In this document: in pieces, positions 56,767-64,000 of the stretch
Layout: every line of letters starts with the position of its first letter
Numbering within the stretch: position 1 is the stretch's first letter
Assembly: GCF_004634245.1 (NCBI RefSeq)
Contig: NZ_SJTF01000015.1
Coordinates: 1-64,000, forward strand
Length of the DNA stretch: 64,000 nucleotides
Origin: Flavobacterium foetidum
GTDB lineage: Bacteria > Bacteroidota > Bacteroidia > Flavobacteriales > Flavobacteriaceae
Direction: 5' to 3'
The notes under the pieces: model-generated
Told to the model about the DNA's origin: nothing
Databases searched by the model: none
The model's input: the letters and a program-made list of their open reading frames with translations, nothing else
Translations under genes and position numbers: made by a program

Positions 56767-57015
56767 ATGTTATTACAAAACGAAAACACAGAAGGCACAA
56801 CTGCCAAAGCGATTGAAGAACAAACTTCTAAATTGCCATCCGATTTATTTTTGTATGCTTCATTGGCATCTATGGGAACCTCACTGGCCTTGAAATGCAT
56901 TGGAAAACAGCATACAGCTCTTTTTGTAGGACAATGGGCTGCGCCTTTTCTTTTGCTGGGGATTTACAATAAACTTGTAAAGCTTGAAGGGCATGATGCT
57001 CAAGATAAAGTCTAA
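56767..57015 (+). CDS. Small membrane protein of unknown function
   Basis: An 82-residue protein. A short polar N-terminus (MLLQNENTEGTTAKAIEEQTS) is followed by two weak membrane segments (about 28-44 and 51-70, LFVGQWAAPFLLLGIYNKLV) separated by a basic turn (KCIGKQH). It has a clean AT-rich start and a terminator 27 bases past its stop, so I believe it is real. Function unknown; similar small proteins are found beside stress genes in Flavobacteriaceae. Confidence 0.65.
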   Translation: MLLQNENTEGTTAKAIEEQTSKLPSDLFLYASLASMGTSLALKCIGKQHTALFVGQWAAPFLLLGIYNKLVKLEGHDAQDKV

Positions 57016-57041
57016 AATAAAACGAGATTACCTTAAAAATT

Positions 57042-57063
57042 AAAGCTGCCATACGGCAGCTTT
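57042..57063. terminator. Bidirectional terminator
   Basis: AAAGCTGCC (57042-57050) and GGCAGCTTT (57055-57063), loop ATAC, between two convergent genes. Confidence 0.8.
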
Positions 57064-57071
57064 AATTGTAT

Positions 57072-57431
57072 TTATACTACTTGTTTCATTGGTTTAGCAC
57101 TTGTTAAAAGAGAAGCTCCGATTTCTATGATACCGAGAACTAAATGCGGTCCATAGACAGTTTCCGAAAAACCGAATAGCCAAGGCGAGGCCGCAAGAAG
57201 AGCTCCAGAGAGAAAATCAAGGATGAGGTGAAATTTCATCGGAATTAATTTCATAAATCCCAATTCGTAATTTGTGAGCAGACTGTATAATATAGCACTT
57301 ACACCTAATACATAAAAAATAGTGCTTTCAATTCTGTTATGATCAAGCTCAAACAATGAAGGTGAGGCGATAAGGAAAATTCCCATGATATAATCCATAT
57401 AACCATGAGTTTTGGTGTCTATTGGTTTCAT
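57072..57431 (-). CDS. SPW-repeat-like small membrane protein
   Basis: A 119-residue protein with four helices forming a repeat: LIASPSLFEL (about residues 20-29) and AASPWLFGF (about 81-89) are the SPW motif, and each half has a further helix. SPW proteins are of unknown function and common in bacteria with envelope-stress gene sets. It lies 50 bases upstream, in coding sense, of... the alcohol dehydrogenase gene on the same strand ends at 57481, so the gene is next in the same minus-strand series. Confidence 0.75.
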   Translation of the reverse strand: MKPIDTKTHGYMDYIMGIFLIASPSLFELDHNRIESTIFYVLGVSAILYSLLTNYELGFMKLIPMKFHLILDFLSGALLAASPWLFGFSETVYGPHLVLGIIEIGASLLTSAKPMKQVV

Positions 57432-57480
57432 AATTTTTCTAATTTAATTAATAATACTATTTATAATTGTCGTATTCAAT

Positions 57481-58548
57481 TCAGGTAACATTTAGGGCAA
57501 CAAATAAGGCGCCCGTATTTTCTTTATCACGAGCTGTTTCAAATGCCTTGTTAATTTCTTCAATTGGAAAACGGTGGCTGATCATTTTTTTAGCATTCAG
57601 TTTTCCCTTAGCCAGCAGGTCGAGACAAATTTTCATTTCGGGGTAAATATCCCAATACGAATAACTTGCACTCGGAATTAATTTAATTTCTCCCATCTGA
57701 ATACGTTGCCATTCAAGGCCAATTCTGGTTATTCCGGGATCGAATCCGCCTACTATGAGTACCTTTCCTCCAATTCTTGTGAAGGAAACGGCCTCTTTTA
57801 AAGTCATTTCCATTGCCGAGCCGCCTGCACATTCAAAGGTTATATCGGCGCCTCTATTATCGGTAAATTCCAATAATTTGCTGTAAGCGTTTTCTTTTTT
57901 AGTATTTACCACAACATCGGCACCCAGTTCTTTAGCCAATTCGAGTGAAGAATCTACAATATCGAATATAATAGCATCAGCTCCTGATGCTTTAGCCAGC
58001 TGTAATTGTCCCAGTCCAATAGATCCTGAACCAATTATGGCTACTTTATCATTGAGTTTTATGCCGCTTAATTGAATGGCGTGCAGCCCTACAGAAAAAG
58101 TATCAAGCAGCGCAGCTTCTTCATACGAAACGTGGTCAGGCAGTTTGTAAAACTTTTTGGCTGGTCCGCTCACATATTGCGCAAATGCTTGCGAAATAGT
58201 TTCCATGCGGACTTTATACAAATCAGGACAAAGGTTATATTGCTGGATATTACACCATTCGCAGGTATCATCTCCCAAGACGGTTTCAACAACTACACGG
58301 TCTCCTGGTTGGAGATCTTTAACTTCTGGACCTACGCTGACAATTTCTCCGGCAAGTTCATGCCCCATAATTTTACATTCCAGATGCGGATCTTCTTTTT
58401 TCCAATGCCGAAGATCGGTGCCACAAATTCCCGCTACTCGCACGCGAGCTATAACCCAGTCTGGTTTTTGCAGTTCTGGAAGCTGCACTTCAGAAAGTGA
58501 AAAATCTCCTTTAGGCGTTTTTAAGGCCGCTTTCATTTTATCATCCAT
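57481..58548 (-). CDS. Zinc-type alcohol dehydrogenase (medium-chain, sorbitol dehydrogenase-like)
   Basis: A 355-residue MDR enzyme from ATG 58548 (MDDKMKAALK); an ATG at 58536 is also possible. The frame is open upstream to 58698, but that part overlaps the neighbouring gene. The catalytic zinc ligands are in GICGTDLRHW (Cys 42) and GHELAGE (His 63, Glu 64), and the NAD(P) fold has GSGSIGLGQL at about 177. The structural-zinc loop has Cys 96, 99 and 107 (TCEWCNIQQYNLC); the first of the four usual Cys is replaced by Asp 93. It should oxidise a secondary alcohol or polyol using NAD(P). The reductase gene lies directly upstream on the same strand, with the two reading frames separated by 29 bases. 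Confidence 0.85.
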   Translation of the reverse strand: MDDKMKAALKTPKGDFSLSEVQLPELQKPDWVIARVRVAGICGTDLRHWKKEDPHLECKIMGHELAGEIVSVGPEVKDLQPGDRVVVETVLGDDTCEWCNIQQYNLCPDLYKVRMETISQAFAQYVSGPAKKFYKLPDHVSYEEAALLDTFSVGLHAIQLSGIKLNDKVAIIGSGSIGLGQLQLAKASGADAIIFDIVDSSLELAKELGADVVVNTKKENAYSKLLEFTDNRGADITFECAGGSAMEMTLKEAVSFTRIGGKVLIVGGFDPGITRIGLEWQRIQMGEIKLIPSASYSYWDIYPEMKICLDLLAKGKLNAKKMISHRFPIEEINKAFETARDKENTGALFVALNVT

Positions 58549-58577
58549 AGTTAGTAAAAAATTAGTTAAACGATATT

Positions 58578-59156
58578 TTATTTTAAAGCTTTTGCAAGCG
58601 ATTCGGCCATAGCCTGTGCATCTTTGCTTAAGTTTTCCTTGTAATATTGCAGCAGTTCTTCTTTTGTGTTTCCAGAATCTTTTTCGTGTCCTTCCCAAAT
58701 AGCGCCCAGAGAAGCATAAGGAGGCAGGGTGACACCAACAGTTGAGAAAAAGTTAAAAACATTGCCAGCAATGTGTTCTACGCCATCTGAAGCTCCCGTC
58801 GCAAGTACTCCTCCCAGTTTACCCTTGAGTGGTGAATCTTCTCCTGAAGTAATAATATCGAATACTTCATCTAAACGTTCAATACAGCGCTGAAGCTCAG
58901 AAGAATGATTATTCCACCAAATAGGTGTGGCAAATAAAATAATATCTGACAGCAATAATTTTTGATAAATATTCGGCCAGTCGTCTTCTACATCTAAATG
59001 GGTGAAACTTCCTGGCAGAATATTGTGGTCTACAAGTTTTACGGTTTCAAATTGGATTTGCTGTCTGGTTAAGAATTCTCCAAAAAATTCTACCAGCACT
59101 TGAGTGTTAGAAGGACCTTCGCTCTTTAATGTGGCCAATAATATAATTGCTTTCAT
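58578..59156 (-). CDS. Flavodoxin-fold NAD(P)H:FMN oxidoreductase
   Basis: A 192-residue protein of the NADPH-dependent FMN reductase/WrbA-like group. The phosphate-binding loop is LATLKSEGPSNTQVL at about residues 8-22, and the flavin-ring loop is ATPIWWNNHSSELQRCIERLDEV at about 75-97; GVLATGASDGVEHI follows at about 117-130. It likely reduces quinones, flavins or azo compounds with NAD(P)H. The gene starts the minus-strand pair with the alcohol dehydrogenase, 29 bases apart. Confidence 0.85.
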   Translation of the reverse strand: MKAIILLATLKSEGPSNTQVLVEFFGEFLTRQQIQFETVKLVDHNILPGSFTHLDVEDDWPNIYQKLLLSDIILFATPIWWNNHSSELQRCIERLDEVFDIITSGEDSPLKGKLGGVLATGASDGVEHIAGNVFNFFSTVGVTLPPYASLGAIWEGHEKDSGNTKEELLQYYKENLSKDAQAMAESLAKALK

Positions 59157-59579
59157 ATAATGTTAATTTAAATAAGATTATTGGATGGAGTTGTTTTAAA
59201 AGATTCGTTTTAAGGAGGTTGGAAAGGGTCATCACAAATTTGCAGTACCGATTTAGCTTTATTTTACAGGATTAACTCTTTGATTTACAGAGTTTGCATT
59301 TATTGCATTTTTTAACATTCATGATATTTAATGAGCAAATCATCTTGTTGTCTCATTTTCAAATTAGTACCCATGCCTAAATTTTTTAATTGCATCTAAT
59401 AGTATTTGTAAAGCAGTTGTTTTATAATGTAAGAAATGATATTTGGATGTTGTAATGATTTTCAAAGTGTATGTTGTTTTTTGTGTTGCTAAAGATGTAG
59501 ATTCTATAAAAGTTAATGAGATATTTATAAATATGAGAGAGAGTTAAAAATCATATTTGTTAATCAAAATTTAGAAATA
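59157..59579. other. Intergenic divergent region
   Basis: A 423-base AT-rich gap between the reductase gene and the DUF421 pair. No ORF, repeat or hairpin of note was seen. Confidence 0.4.
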
Positions 59580-60275
59580 ATGGATAAAGATGATATTGAC
59601 ATTACAGATTGGAACCGTATTTTATTTGGCGAATCGCCTCCCGAAATCTTAATCGAGGTTATCCTGAGAAGTATTATTTTATATGCGGCTTTGCTTTTAG
59701 TAGTCCGTTTATTGGGTAAACGAACAAATTCCATTCTGACCATAACAGAAAGAGCTGTTTTTATTACTCTTGGGGCAATTGTAGCAATGCCAATGCATGG
59801 ACCCTCACATGGCATAGCCATTGGTGTAATTGTACTGCTTACTGTTCTTTTTTTACAGAGAACTTTAACGCGCAGTTTTTTTATCAGCCGAAAATGGGAA
59901 GATATCATGCAGGGACGTCTTACCATTTTGGTCAAGAATGGAATTATAGCAGTAAAGGAACTCGAAAAACATTATTTTTCAAGACAGCAGTTGTTTGAGC
60001 TGTTGCGCGAAAAGGAAATAAGGCACTTAGGACAAGTCAAAAGGGCGTACATAGAAGCCAGTGGCACTTTAAGTATTTATAAACAGAAAGAAGTTCAGCT
60101 GGGATTATCCATACTGCCTGTTAAAGATATAGAAAGTATAATCATTGAAGATGAAAATCACAGCGCCTGTGCTTGGTGTGGTAACGTAACACTTACTGAT
60201 GAGTTTGCCCGTTGCGCTGTCTGCGGTCATGACCATTGGGTAAAACCTTCTAAAGAATTTGTGAAAGATGAGTAA
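59580..60275 (+). CDS. DUF421 (YetF-like) membrane protein with zinc-ribbon tail, first copy
   Basis: A 231-residue protein. Two to three membrane segments (about residues 24-44, 57-77, 81-98) are followed by the DUF421 cytoplasmic domain (about 100-190, with GRLTILVKNGIIAVKELEKHYFSRQQLFELLREKEIRHLGQVKRAYIEASG). The last 40 residues add CAWCGNVTLTDEFARCAVCG, two Cys-x-x-Cys knuckles that should bind one zinc; classical DUF421 proteins usually end before this. It overlaps the next gene by 8 bases and is its paralogue. Function is unknown; YetF-type proteins are often linked to spore or envelope stress. Confidence 0.82.
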   Translation: MDKDDIDITDWNRILFGESPPEILIEVILRSIILYAALLLVVRLLGKRTNSILTITERAVFITLGAIVAMPMHGPSHGIAIGVIVLLTVLFLQRTLTRSFFISRKWEDIMQGRLTILVKNGIIAVKELEKHYFSRQQLFELLREKEIRHLGQVKRAYIEASGTLSIYKQKEVQLGLSILPVKDIESIIIEDENHSACAWCGNVTLTDEFARCAVCGHDHWVKPSKEFVKDE

Positions 60276-60960
60276 AGATATTGAGCTAACAGACTGGTAC
60301 CGCATTTTTTTAGGGGAAGTGCCTCCCGAATTTATTTTTGAAGTAATCGGAAGAATGCTTTTTGTTTATATAATTATGGTTGCTTCGCTACGGCTTTTAG
60401 GCAGAAGAATGGAGTCTATGCTCAGCCGTGGTGAAATGGTGACCTTGGTAACACTCGGAGCCTCTGTCGGAGTGGCTATTCATACACCCGAAAGGGGAAT
60501 ACTGCCTTCATTAGCTGTAATAATCGCTATTATCTTGCTGCAAGTGATTCAGGCCCGTGTGACCTCAAGAAATTCAAGGGCAGAGAAATTTATTTTAGAT
60601 CAAATAGCCGATCTGATAAAAGATGGACGTCTTCTTCTGGATGAAATGAAGAAAAGCCGTATTACACGAGAGCGTCTCTTTGCAGCATTACGGCAAAAAG
60701 GGATTGTCAATCTGGGTACTGTGCAGCGGTTGTATTTTGAATCCAAAGGTGTTTTCTCTGTGATTACTTATATTGAGAAAGAAAATAAAATTGGGTTATG
60801 CGTTCTGCCCGAAGGCGATACTGATTTTAGGGCAGAATTACTTTATGACGAAAATTATAAAGCCTGCCGAACCTGTGGCACTACAGTTAGTAAAAAAGAA
60901 CATCATGTAAACTGTACTTACTGCAATACAAATGAATGGGAAACTGCAGTAACACAATAA
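60268..60960 (+). CDS. DUF421 (YetF-like) membrane protein with zinc-ribbon tail, second copy
   Basis: A 230-residue paralogue of the preceding protein. Both begin with a shared motif, LTDWYRIFLGEVPPEFIFEVIGR here and ITDWNRILFGESPPEILIEVILR there. Membrane segments at about 24-44, 56-76 and 78-98 precede the DUF421 domain (about 100-190). Its C-terminal zinc-ribbon is CRTCG...CTYC, so both copies keep the extension. The start codon lies inside the stop region of the first (ATGAGTAA), showing translational coupling and a probable hetero-oligomer. Confidence 0.82.
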   Translation: MSKDIELTDWYRIFLGEVPPEFIFEVIGRMLFVYIIMVASLRLLGRRMESMLSRGEMVTLVTLGASVGVAIHTPERGILPSLAVIIAIILLQVIQARVTSRNSRAEKFILDQIADLIKDGRLLLDEMKKSRITRERLFAALRQKGIVNLGTVQRLYFESKGVFSVITYIEKENKIGLCVLPEGDTDFRAELLYDENYKACRTCGTTVSKKEHHVNCTYCNTNEWETAVTQ

Positions 60961-60969
60961 CCGCTCCTC

Positions 60970-61044
60970 GTGCCCAAAGTTTTAATCATAGCAATCTTAT
61001 TGATGTTTTGTCCCGTAAATGCTCAATTATCGAGGCAAAATTAG
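60970..61044 (+). pseudogene. Orphan signal-peptide remnant
   Basis: GTG 60970 starts a 24-codon frame, (M)PKVLIIAILLMFCPVNAQL then SRQN, ending at TAG 61042. It is a textbook signal peptide with a NAQ cleavage site like those of other secreted proteins here, but no mature protein follows. It may be the 5' stub of a secreted-protein gene lost when the family A element at 61078 or a deletion arrived. A chance ORF is possible. Confidence 0.35.
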
Positions 61045-61077
61045 GGACAGTTGTAGTTTAATTCATATTAAATTAAT

Positions 61078-61268
61078 CCGTTGGGTGAAGTAGAATAAAA
61101 ATAAAATATTTCATTCAAGAAATTAAAATCATTTGATCTGCTAAAATCCTTTTGCTTATAAATTTTTCACGCAGATTCAAACAGATTAAAGGGAGAATAA
61201 GGCTGATTTATACAGATTTATGTTTAAGCTTGATTTAATAGAAATGAAAAACGAATTTTAACCAACGG
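61078..61268. repeat. MITE-like element, family A, copy 5
   Basis: A 191-bp element starting CCGTTGGGTGAAGTAGAAT and ending TTTTAACCAACGG. Its outer flanks carry the same 10-base word, TTAAATTAAT, on both sides, the clearest target-site-duplication signal of any copy. The interior matches copy 3 except for a small rearrangement near AAAGGGAGAATAAGGC. Confidence 0.88.
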
Positions 61269-61362
61269 CTTAAATTAATGTAAGTTTTTTACGATTTTAT
61301 ATAAATAAAAAGCAAATGCAAACTGCAATTTTGATTCTGAATTTAATTTTAAATGTTTACTT

Positions 61363-63555
61363 ATGTTAAATCCTGTGACACCTTGGACAGCCACCGTACA
61401 GGCTGATATAGTAAATGCAGAGCATTTATATGAAATGACTCTGCTTAATTATCAATTAGATTTTTTTAATGCCGGAGATTCTATCTGGCTCACAGTCCAG
61501 TGGCCAAACGCCGGAAAAATAGGCTTTAGACTTGCTTTTGGCATGAACAGTCAATTTGATAAAACAGATATTATCAAAGAGGATGACCAAATCGTAATAA
61601 AAGCTTCTACGCGTTTGGCTCGATACACGATCACAGTTTCTTTTCCTGAAACTGATTTTCCTTTACTTCGTTATACAACGGAGTTCACAGCTTTGTTTCC
61701 ACTATTAATTCCTTTTTGGCCACGTGATATTGTTCCTTTGACTACAGACGGACAAATTGAAAATACTTCAGGTATTATTCACACGCATCAAATAGGAACC
61801 CGCAGTGGACATCTGTATTTCAGTATGACCAAACCTAAAGATGGTTCGGTATTTTACTTCCAGAACCTCAGTGCTATGTCTGCTTACTGTGACGCATCCG
61901 AAACATCATTGGCAGAAACCGTGGGTGGTAGTTGGCCCGAAATTGGTTTTCAATTTCCAGTCAACCCAGAAAAAGCGATTCCGGCAGACAAAGCTTTTAC
62001 TATTTCAGATGCTTTTGTAATCCTTGAAGAAAGCACTATAAAGAATGATTTAGATTTGACTTCACAGTTTTTAAATCATTTGGCACTTTTGTACCCGCAT
62101 ATTTCAAAACCCGAAGCATCTTATCAGGATTGGCCTGCCATTACAGAAAGAGTACTAGAACAACTTTACCTCAATAAAGGGTGCTGGACCATGGCAAATG
62201 AAGCCCCGTATTTAAATGCCTATGTACAGGATTATAAAACACCTGCCGAAATTATGGTACAGCTGGCTGTTAAGCTTCCACTGCATGAATATTTGGCGTG
62301 GTCAGAAACGAGTCATCCGCTTTTTGATGATCTTGACAAAGGACTTGATCAGTTTTATGATGAACGAATCAAAACTATAGTAAGATGGCATCCGGCACTT
62401 GTGGATCAGCTGGACAAATCCGAGGAACAGAAAGAAGAAATGGTCATGGACTCCTGGTATCTTCATCATCCGTTATTGAATTTGGCCCGTCTGGCCCAGA
62501 GAGGAGACAAAATTGCCCAGAAACTTTTCGAAGATTCGGTAGATTATGCCATTAAAGTGGCGCATCATTTTGATTACAATTGGCCTGTTTTTTATAGAAT
62601 GACAACATTAGAAGTGCTCAAAGCCGAAACGGCTCCAGGAAAAGGAGGGGAGAAAGACGTTCCAGGTTCTTATGCCCATGTCATGCAGATGGCTTATAAA
62701 TTAATGGGTGAAAAACGATTTCTTACCGAAGCCCGCCGTGCTTTGAAAAGTCTGGAAGGACTGGGCTTTGATATTTTCTATCAGGCTAACAACACCGCCT
62801 TTACGGCTGGAGCCTTAGCAGAATTATACAGAGAAACGGGAGATGAGAAATACCTTAAGCTCAGCTATAGCTGTCTGGCAGGTGTCTTTAAAAATGTGCA
62901 GCTCTGGGAGTGCGGTTACGGTTACGGAAAAAACTTCCCAAGCTTTTTTTCGGTTTTTCCGTTAAATGATGCGCCTTATACGGCCGCTTATGAAGAATTT
63001 GAAGTATATGCCGCGCTGCATCATTATATGGAAGTAACAGATGGGCTCGATATATTGCCATCTTTAAAAGTGCTTATTCCTGAATTTATTAAATACGCTA
63101 CAGGCAGACTAGCATTTTATTTTCCGCCGCTGCTCCCTGGCGATATGATAGCTGAAGAAATTAAAACCGGCCAGGTGCAGAAGGAACTCTGGGTGCCTTT
63201 AGAAGACATACATGACGGCTGGGAAAAATCTGGCGAAGTCGGGCAGGAGGTTTACGGGTCGGGAATGGCTTTTGGGATAATTCCGCGCCAGTATTTTAAA
63301 ATTAAAGAACTCAATGCTTTGGGATTTGTTGATTATCCAGCTGTGAATTTCCGTTTTGGAAAGAACAAAATTACTTTCCGTTTAACAGGTGATGTAAGAT
63401 TTAAAGCAATGATGCGAATTTTGGGAATTTCAAAAGCTGCAGTATCAAAATTGAAAATCGAAGTAAAAGAAGCCACTAAATACCAGCCGATAAAAGCTGT
63501 AAACGGCAATGAATTTGGATTTCCAGGAAATGCCAGTATTCGTATAAGCTGGTAA
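61363..63555 (+). CDS. Large soluble protein of unknown function, alpha/alpha-barrel-like
   Basis: A 730-residue protein without signal peptide. The N-terminal part (about residues 1-220) is strand-rich. The central part (about 225-620) is helical with helix-pair repeats, for example VMDSWYLHHPLLNLARLAQRG, YAIKVAHHFDYNWPVF, YAHVMQMAYKLMGEKRFLTEARRALKSLEG and AFTAGALAELYRETGDEKYLKLSYSCL, which looks like an (alpha/alpha)6 toroid as in uronate or terpene enzymes. The C-terminus (about 640-730) is beta-rich. I do not recognise a named family. The SDR gene starts 85 bases downstream on the same strand, so they probably act together. Confidence 0.7.
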   Translation: MLNPVTPWTATVQADIVNAEHLYEMTLLNYQLDFFNAGDSIWLTVQWPNAGKIGFRLAFGMNSQFDKTDIIKEDDQIVIKASTRLARYTITVSFPETDFPLLRYTTEFTALFPLLIPFWPRDIVPLTTDGQIENTSGIIHTHQIGTRSGHLYFSMTKPKDGSVFYFQNLSAMSAYCDASETSLAETVGGSWPEIGFQFPVNPEKAIPADKAFTISDAFVILEESTIKNDLDLTSQFLNHLALLYPHISKPEASYQDWPAITERVLEQLYLNKGCWTMANEAPYLNAYVQDYKTPAEIMVQLAVKLPLHEYLAWSETSHPLFDDLDKGLDQFYDERIKTIVRWHPALVDQLDKSEEQKEEMVMDSWYLHHPLLNLARLAQRGDKIAQKLFEDSVDYAIKVAHHFDYNWPVFYRMTTLEVLKAETAPGKGGEKDVPGSYAHVMQMAYKLMGEKRFLTEARRALKSLEGLGFDIFYQANNTAFTAGALAELYRETGDEKYLKLSYSCLAGVFKNVQLWECGYGYGKNFPSFFSVFPLNDAPYTAAYEEFEVYAALHHYMEVTDGLDILPSLKVLIPEFIKYATGRLAFYFPPLLPGDMIAEEIKTGQVQKELWVPLEDIHDGWEKSGEVGQEVYGSGMAFGIIPRQYFKIKELNALGFVDYPAVNFRFGKNKITFRLTGDVRFKAMMRILGISKAAVSKLKIEVKEATKYQPIKAVNGNEFGFPGNASIRISW

Positions 63556-63640
63556 AATGACTACAATCTATATTGATCTTAAAGCTTATGTTCTTTTAAA
63601 GAGCAAAAACTAAATTACTTAAATTAAATAAAAGCAACTT

Positions 63641-64000
63641 ATGAAAAACTTATCAGATTACTTTGGGCGTAATATAAATCGTAAACGCATCGTTATAACT
63701 GGCGGTACTACAGGAATCGGAAAAGACACTGCCGAACTTTTGGCTTCTCTGGGAGGAAATGTTTTTATTTTCGGAAGAGACAAGGACGATTTTGATCAGG
63801 CTATTGCTGACATCAAACAGCAGGCAGAGGGCGATGTATGCGGTATTACAGCCGATATTACACGCAGGGAAGATATCGAACTGATCTGGCAGGAAATAGA
63901 CCAGACATTAGGCGGTATTGATATTCTTATAAACAATGCGGCGCTTCCTGCGGGAGGAATTAATGATGAAGAATATGAAAATATAAAATACATCATTGAC
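63641..64000 (+). CDS. Short-chain dehydrogenase/reductase, 3' end outside the window
   Basis: The first 120 codons of an SDR run to the window edge without a stop. The cofactor loop ITGGTTGIGKD (about residues 19-29) and a variant NNAA motif (INNAALPAGG, about 102-111, in place of NNAG) are seen, and GDVCGITADITRREDIELIW carries the acidic strand. The catalytic Tyr-Lys pair lies beyond the edge. It follows the large unknown gene and is probably in the same operon. Confidence 0.85.
   Translation, partial: MKNLSDYFGRNINRKRIVITGGTTGIGKDTAELLASLGGNVFIFGRDKDDFDQAIADIKQQAEGDVCGITADITRREDIELIWQEIDQTLGGIDILINNAALPAGGINDEEYENIKYIID

Larger units (their letters stand above)
60961..61362. other. Intergenic region before the large unknown gene
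   Basis: About 400 bases that hold a signal-peptide remnant and one family A element, then an AT-rich stretch before ATG 61363. No promoter was recognised. Confidence 0.5.

Noticed and set aside
58549..58698. Upstream extension of the alcohol dehydrogenase
   Set aside because: It overlaps the end of the reductase gene in another frame and reads as low-complexity basic sequence.

Overview
The window looks like chromosomal DNA of a Flavobacterium-type member of the Bacteroidota. It is AT-rich. It carries SusC/SusD pairs, a hybrid two-component system, TonB-dependent receptors with N-terminal carboxypeptidase-regulatory domains, 'NAQ'-type signal peptides, and Bacteroidota-type promoters (TTTG about 17-22 bases before TAnnTTTG). 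No rRNA, tRNA, CRISPR array or intact transposase gene was seen.

Layout. 1-400: modular palindromic repeats. 404-1537: UDP-galactopyranose mutase. 2115-7178: iron/siderophore-type TonB receptor, PepSY membrane protein and a secreted unknown. 7405-18603: a soluble multi-PAS histidine kinase, a DUF1826-like protein, a Rossmann-domain gene remnant, an AsmA-type protein, an SDR and an NTF2-like protein. 18828-19418: a lipoprotein with a collagen-like segment. 19749-42276: a large polysaccharide utilization locus (PUL). 42573-46209: a divergent lipoprotein/TonB receptor pair that looks like zinc uptake. 46469-50222: a PaoABC-type molybdenum aldehyde oxidoreductase. 50448-55397: a sulfatase and two tandem DUF1254/DUF1214 lipoproteins. 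55892-60960: small membrane proteins, a zinc alcohol dehydrogenase, a flavodoxin-fold reductase and two DUF421 proteins. 61363-64000: a large unknown protein and an SDR cut by the window edge.

The PUL holds a BNR-type beta-propeller enzyme, GH2 beta-galactosidase, HTCS regulator, GH105, SusC, SusD, GH16, GH43 (exo-beta-1,3-galactanase-like, subfamily 24 type), a second GH43 and a DUF2264/GH154 protein. Together these best fit a type II arabinogalactan (arabinogalactan-protein glycan) as substrate: a beta-1,3-galactan backbone cut by GH16/GH43, with rhamnose-glucuronate caps removed by the propeller enzyme, GH105 and GH154. This is inferred from family content. A shared direct-repeat motif lies just upstream of the promoters of the GH2 gene and susC, and is a candidate HTCS operator.

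The most notable non-coding content is a set of small TIR-bounded (MITE-like) elements in two families that share the same ends (five and two copies), modular palindromic repeats at 1-400 and 30570-30920, a twin palindromic operator before the zinc-type receptor, and three gene remnants, one being a duplicated lipoprotein signal peptide that stops exactly at the lipobox cysteine.
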